The notes under the pieces: generated by a model
What the model was told of the DNA's origin: nothing
Seen by the model: only the letters and a program-made list of their open reading frames with translations
Databases searched by the model: none
NCBI GenBank assembly: GCA_050696075.1
Contig: JBOGUF010000193.1
Location: forward strand, 1-30,755
Reading direction: 5' to 3'
DNA length: 30,755 nt
Source of the DNA: JBOGUF01 sp050696075
Lineage (GTDB): Bacteria; Chloroflexota; Chloroflexia; Thermomicrobiales; UBA6265
Part shown: piece by piece, positions 30,011 to 30,755 of the stretch
How positions within the stretch are numbered: the stretch's first letter is position 1
Layout: each line of letters opens with the position of its first letter
Program-made: the position numbers and the translations under genes

Positions 30011-30724
30011 ATGGCCGCAGCTTGGCTCGAACGCGTGCGCGCGGTGTGGGATGGGCGCGCGGCGGCGTGGGACGCGATGTCGGAGGCGAACGCCGACGCG
30101 CCAGACCGAGCGGATGATTCGCGGCGGACGGCCGAAGCGCTCCGGCTTCGACCAGGGTCGGTCGTGCTTGACGCCGGGTGCGGGACGGGGCAGTTTGCGA
30201 TCGCCTTTGCCGAGCTGGGGTGCCGGGTCACTGGCGTCGATGTGGCGCCGGAGATGATTGCCCGCGCTCACGCCCATGCGGCGGCGCGTGGCGTTGAGGT
30301 GGAGTGGCGCGTCGGCGACGTGGGCGCGCTTGCCGACCCACCCACCGCCTTCGACGCCGTCCACGCCCGGGTCGTCCTGCTCTTCACTCAGGACGTGCCA
30401 GCCGCGCTGCAGGAGTTTCAGCGCGTGCTGAAGCCGGGTGGTCGCCTCTATGCCAGCGTGCCCGGCGCCCTCTCTCCGATCTACAGCCGCTCCTGGCGCC
30501 GCCACGTCGCGCCGGAGCAGGTCGGCACGAACTTCATCGTGCCCTGGGAGTTCGAGGCGATTCTGCGTGAAACCGGCTGGAGCATCCTCGACGAATGGGG
30601 CGAGTTCGGACCAAGCCTGACCGGCGAGACAAACCCGCTCACCCCCGCCGACGTCGCCGCCCTCCCCCGCCGCTTGCAGCAGGCCGCCGCCACGACGTGG
30701 ACGTTCATTGCATCGGAGGCGTGA
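30011..30724 (+). CDS. Class I SAM-dependent methyltransferase
   Basis: A 237-residue methyltransferase with a Rossmann fold. Motif I is VVLDAGCGTGQFAIAFAELG near residues 51-70; VTGVDVAPEMIARAHAHAAA is motif II with the acidic SAM ribose ligand. VEWRVGDVGALADPPTAFDA and VLLFTQDVPAALQEFQRVLK form motif III and the following helix, then PGGRLYASVPG. The last third, from about 155 to 237, should hold substrate contacts. ATG 30011 follows GTGGGAG by six bases. A TAGAAT box at 29942 may be its -10. Substrate unknown; UbiE/small-molecule type. A heptamer repeat begins seven bases after the TGA. Confidence 0.88.
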   Translation: MAAAWLERVRAVWDGRAAAWDAMSEANADAPDRADDSRRTAEALRLRPGSVVLDAGCGTGQFAIAFAELGCRVTGVDVAPEMIARAHAHAAARGVEVEWRVGDVGALADPPTAFDAVHARVVLLFTQDVPAALQEFQRVLKPGGRLYASVPGALSPIYSRSWRRHVAPEQVGTNFIVPWEFEAILRETGWSILDEWGEFGPSLTGETNPLTPADVAALPRRLQQAAATTWTFIASEA

Positions 30725-30730
30725 GGGAAT

Positions 30731-30755
30731 AGGCGTTAGGCGTTAGGCGTTAGGG
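30731..30755 (+). repeat. Start of a heptamer-repeat element (TAGGCGT family), cut by window end
   Basis: Three AGGCGTT units followed by AGGG, seven bases after the methyltransferase TGA. It is identical over 25 bases to the plus-strand left arm at 4646-4670. The inverted right arm would lie beyond the window. Confidence 0.85.

Overview
The window is GC-rich, gene-dense bacterial DNA. It most resembles a member of the Chloroflexota, probably class Thermomicrobia (Sphaerobacter-like). This is inferred from the gene families, the frequent GTG/TTG starts, the Ala/Thr/Pro/Ser-rich linkers of exported proteins and an LPxTG-type surface protein; no rRNA or tRNA gene is present to confirm it. I see no CRISPR array, no insertion sequence and no phage genes.

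Layout. 1-1786: end of a sugar ABC transporter operon (two permeases, the first cut by the window edge), closed by a perfect hairpin. 1811-3244: an LPNTG cell-surface protein (minus) and a DUF433/DUF5615 toxin-antitoxin pair (plus) with a leaderless-type promoter. 3292-6957 (minus): a branched-chain 2-oxo acid dehydrogenase operon (E1 alpha, E1 beta, E2). 7233-8380: an orphan ParD antitoxin, a YjbR/MmcQ protein and a VOC protein. 8493-10695: an AraC-family regulator divergent from an acyl-CoA dehydrogenase. 10752-11888: a second ParD whose ParE partner is a C-terminal stump, then an alpha/beta hydrolase. 12300-20849: an OpuB-type quaternary-amine ABC transporter (ATPase, two permeases, binding protein) followed by a sarcosine-oxidase-like flavoprotein, a betaine-homocysteine-methyltransferase-like enzyme, an MmgE/PrpD protein and an enolase-superfamily enzyme. 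20872-23471: a run of small toxin-antitoxin-like genes, several broken by frameshifts or in-frame stops, around an intact nitroreductase. 23538-28152: a leucine-degradation operon in the order liuB-liuC-liuD plus a translationally coupled 78-aa unknown. 28284-29931: an ECF sigma factor overlapping a membrane protein with an extracellular von Willebrand A domain. 30011-30724: a SAM methyltransferase.

How it fits together. The 2-oxo acid dehydrogenase and the liuBCD operon supply the early and middle steps of leucine catabolism; E3, isovaleryl-CoA dehydrogenase and HMG-CoA lyase are not in the window. The 12-21 kb block looks like uptake and stepwise breakdown of an N-methylated compound, with methyl groups lost by oxidation or passed to homocysteine.

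The most unusual signal is a class of intergenic hairpins built from 7-base tandem units that begin at or just after a gene's stop codon. Two unrelated unit sequences (TAGGCGT and GTGAGTC) are used at four places. Each unit contains a stop codon and 7 is not a multiple of 3, so three units place a stop in all three frames. A second signal is a promoter-leader of about 75 bp present in two similar copies, one near each end of the amine-catabolism cluster. A third is the concentration of decayed toxin-antitoxin genes.
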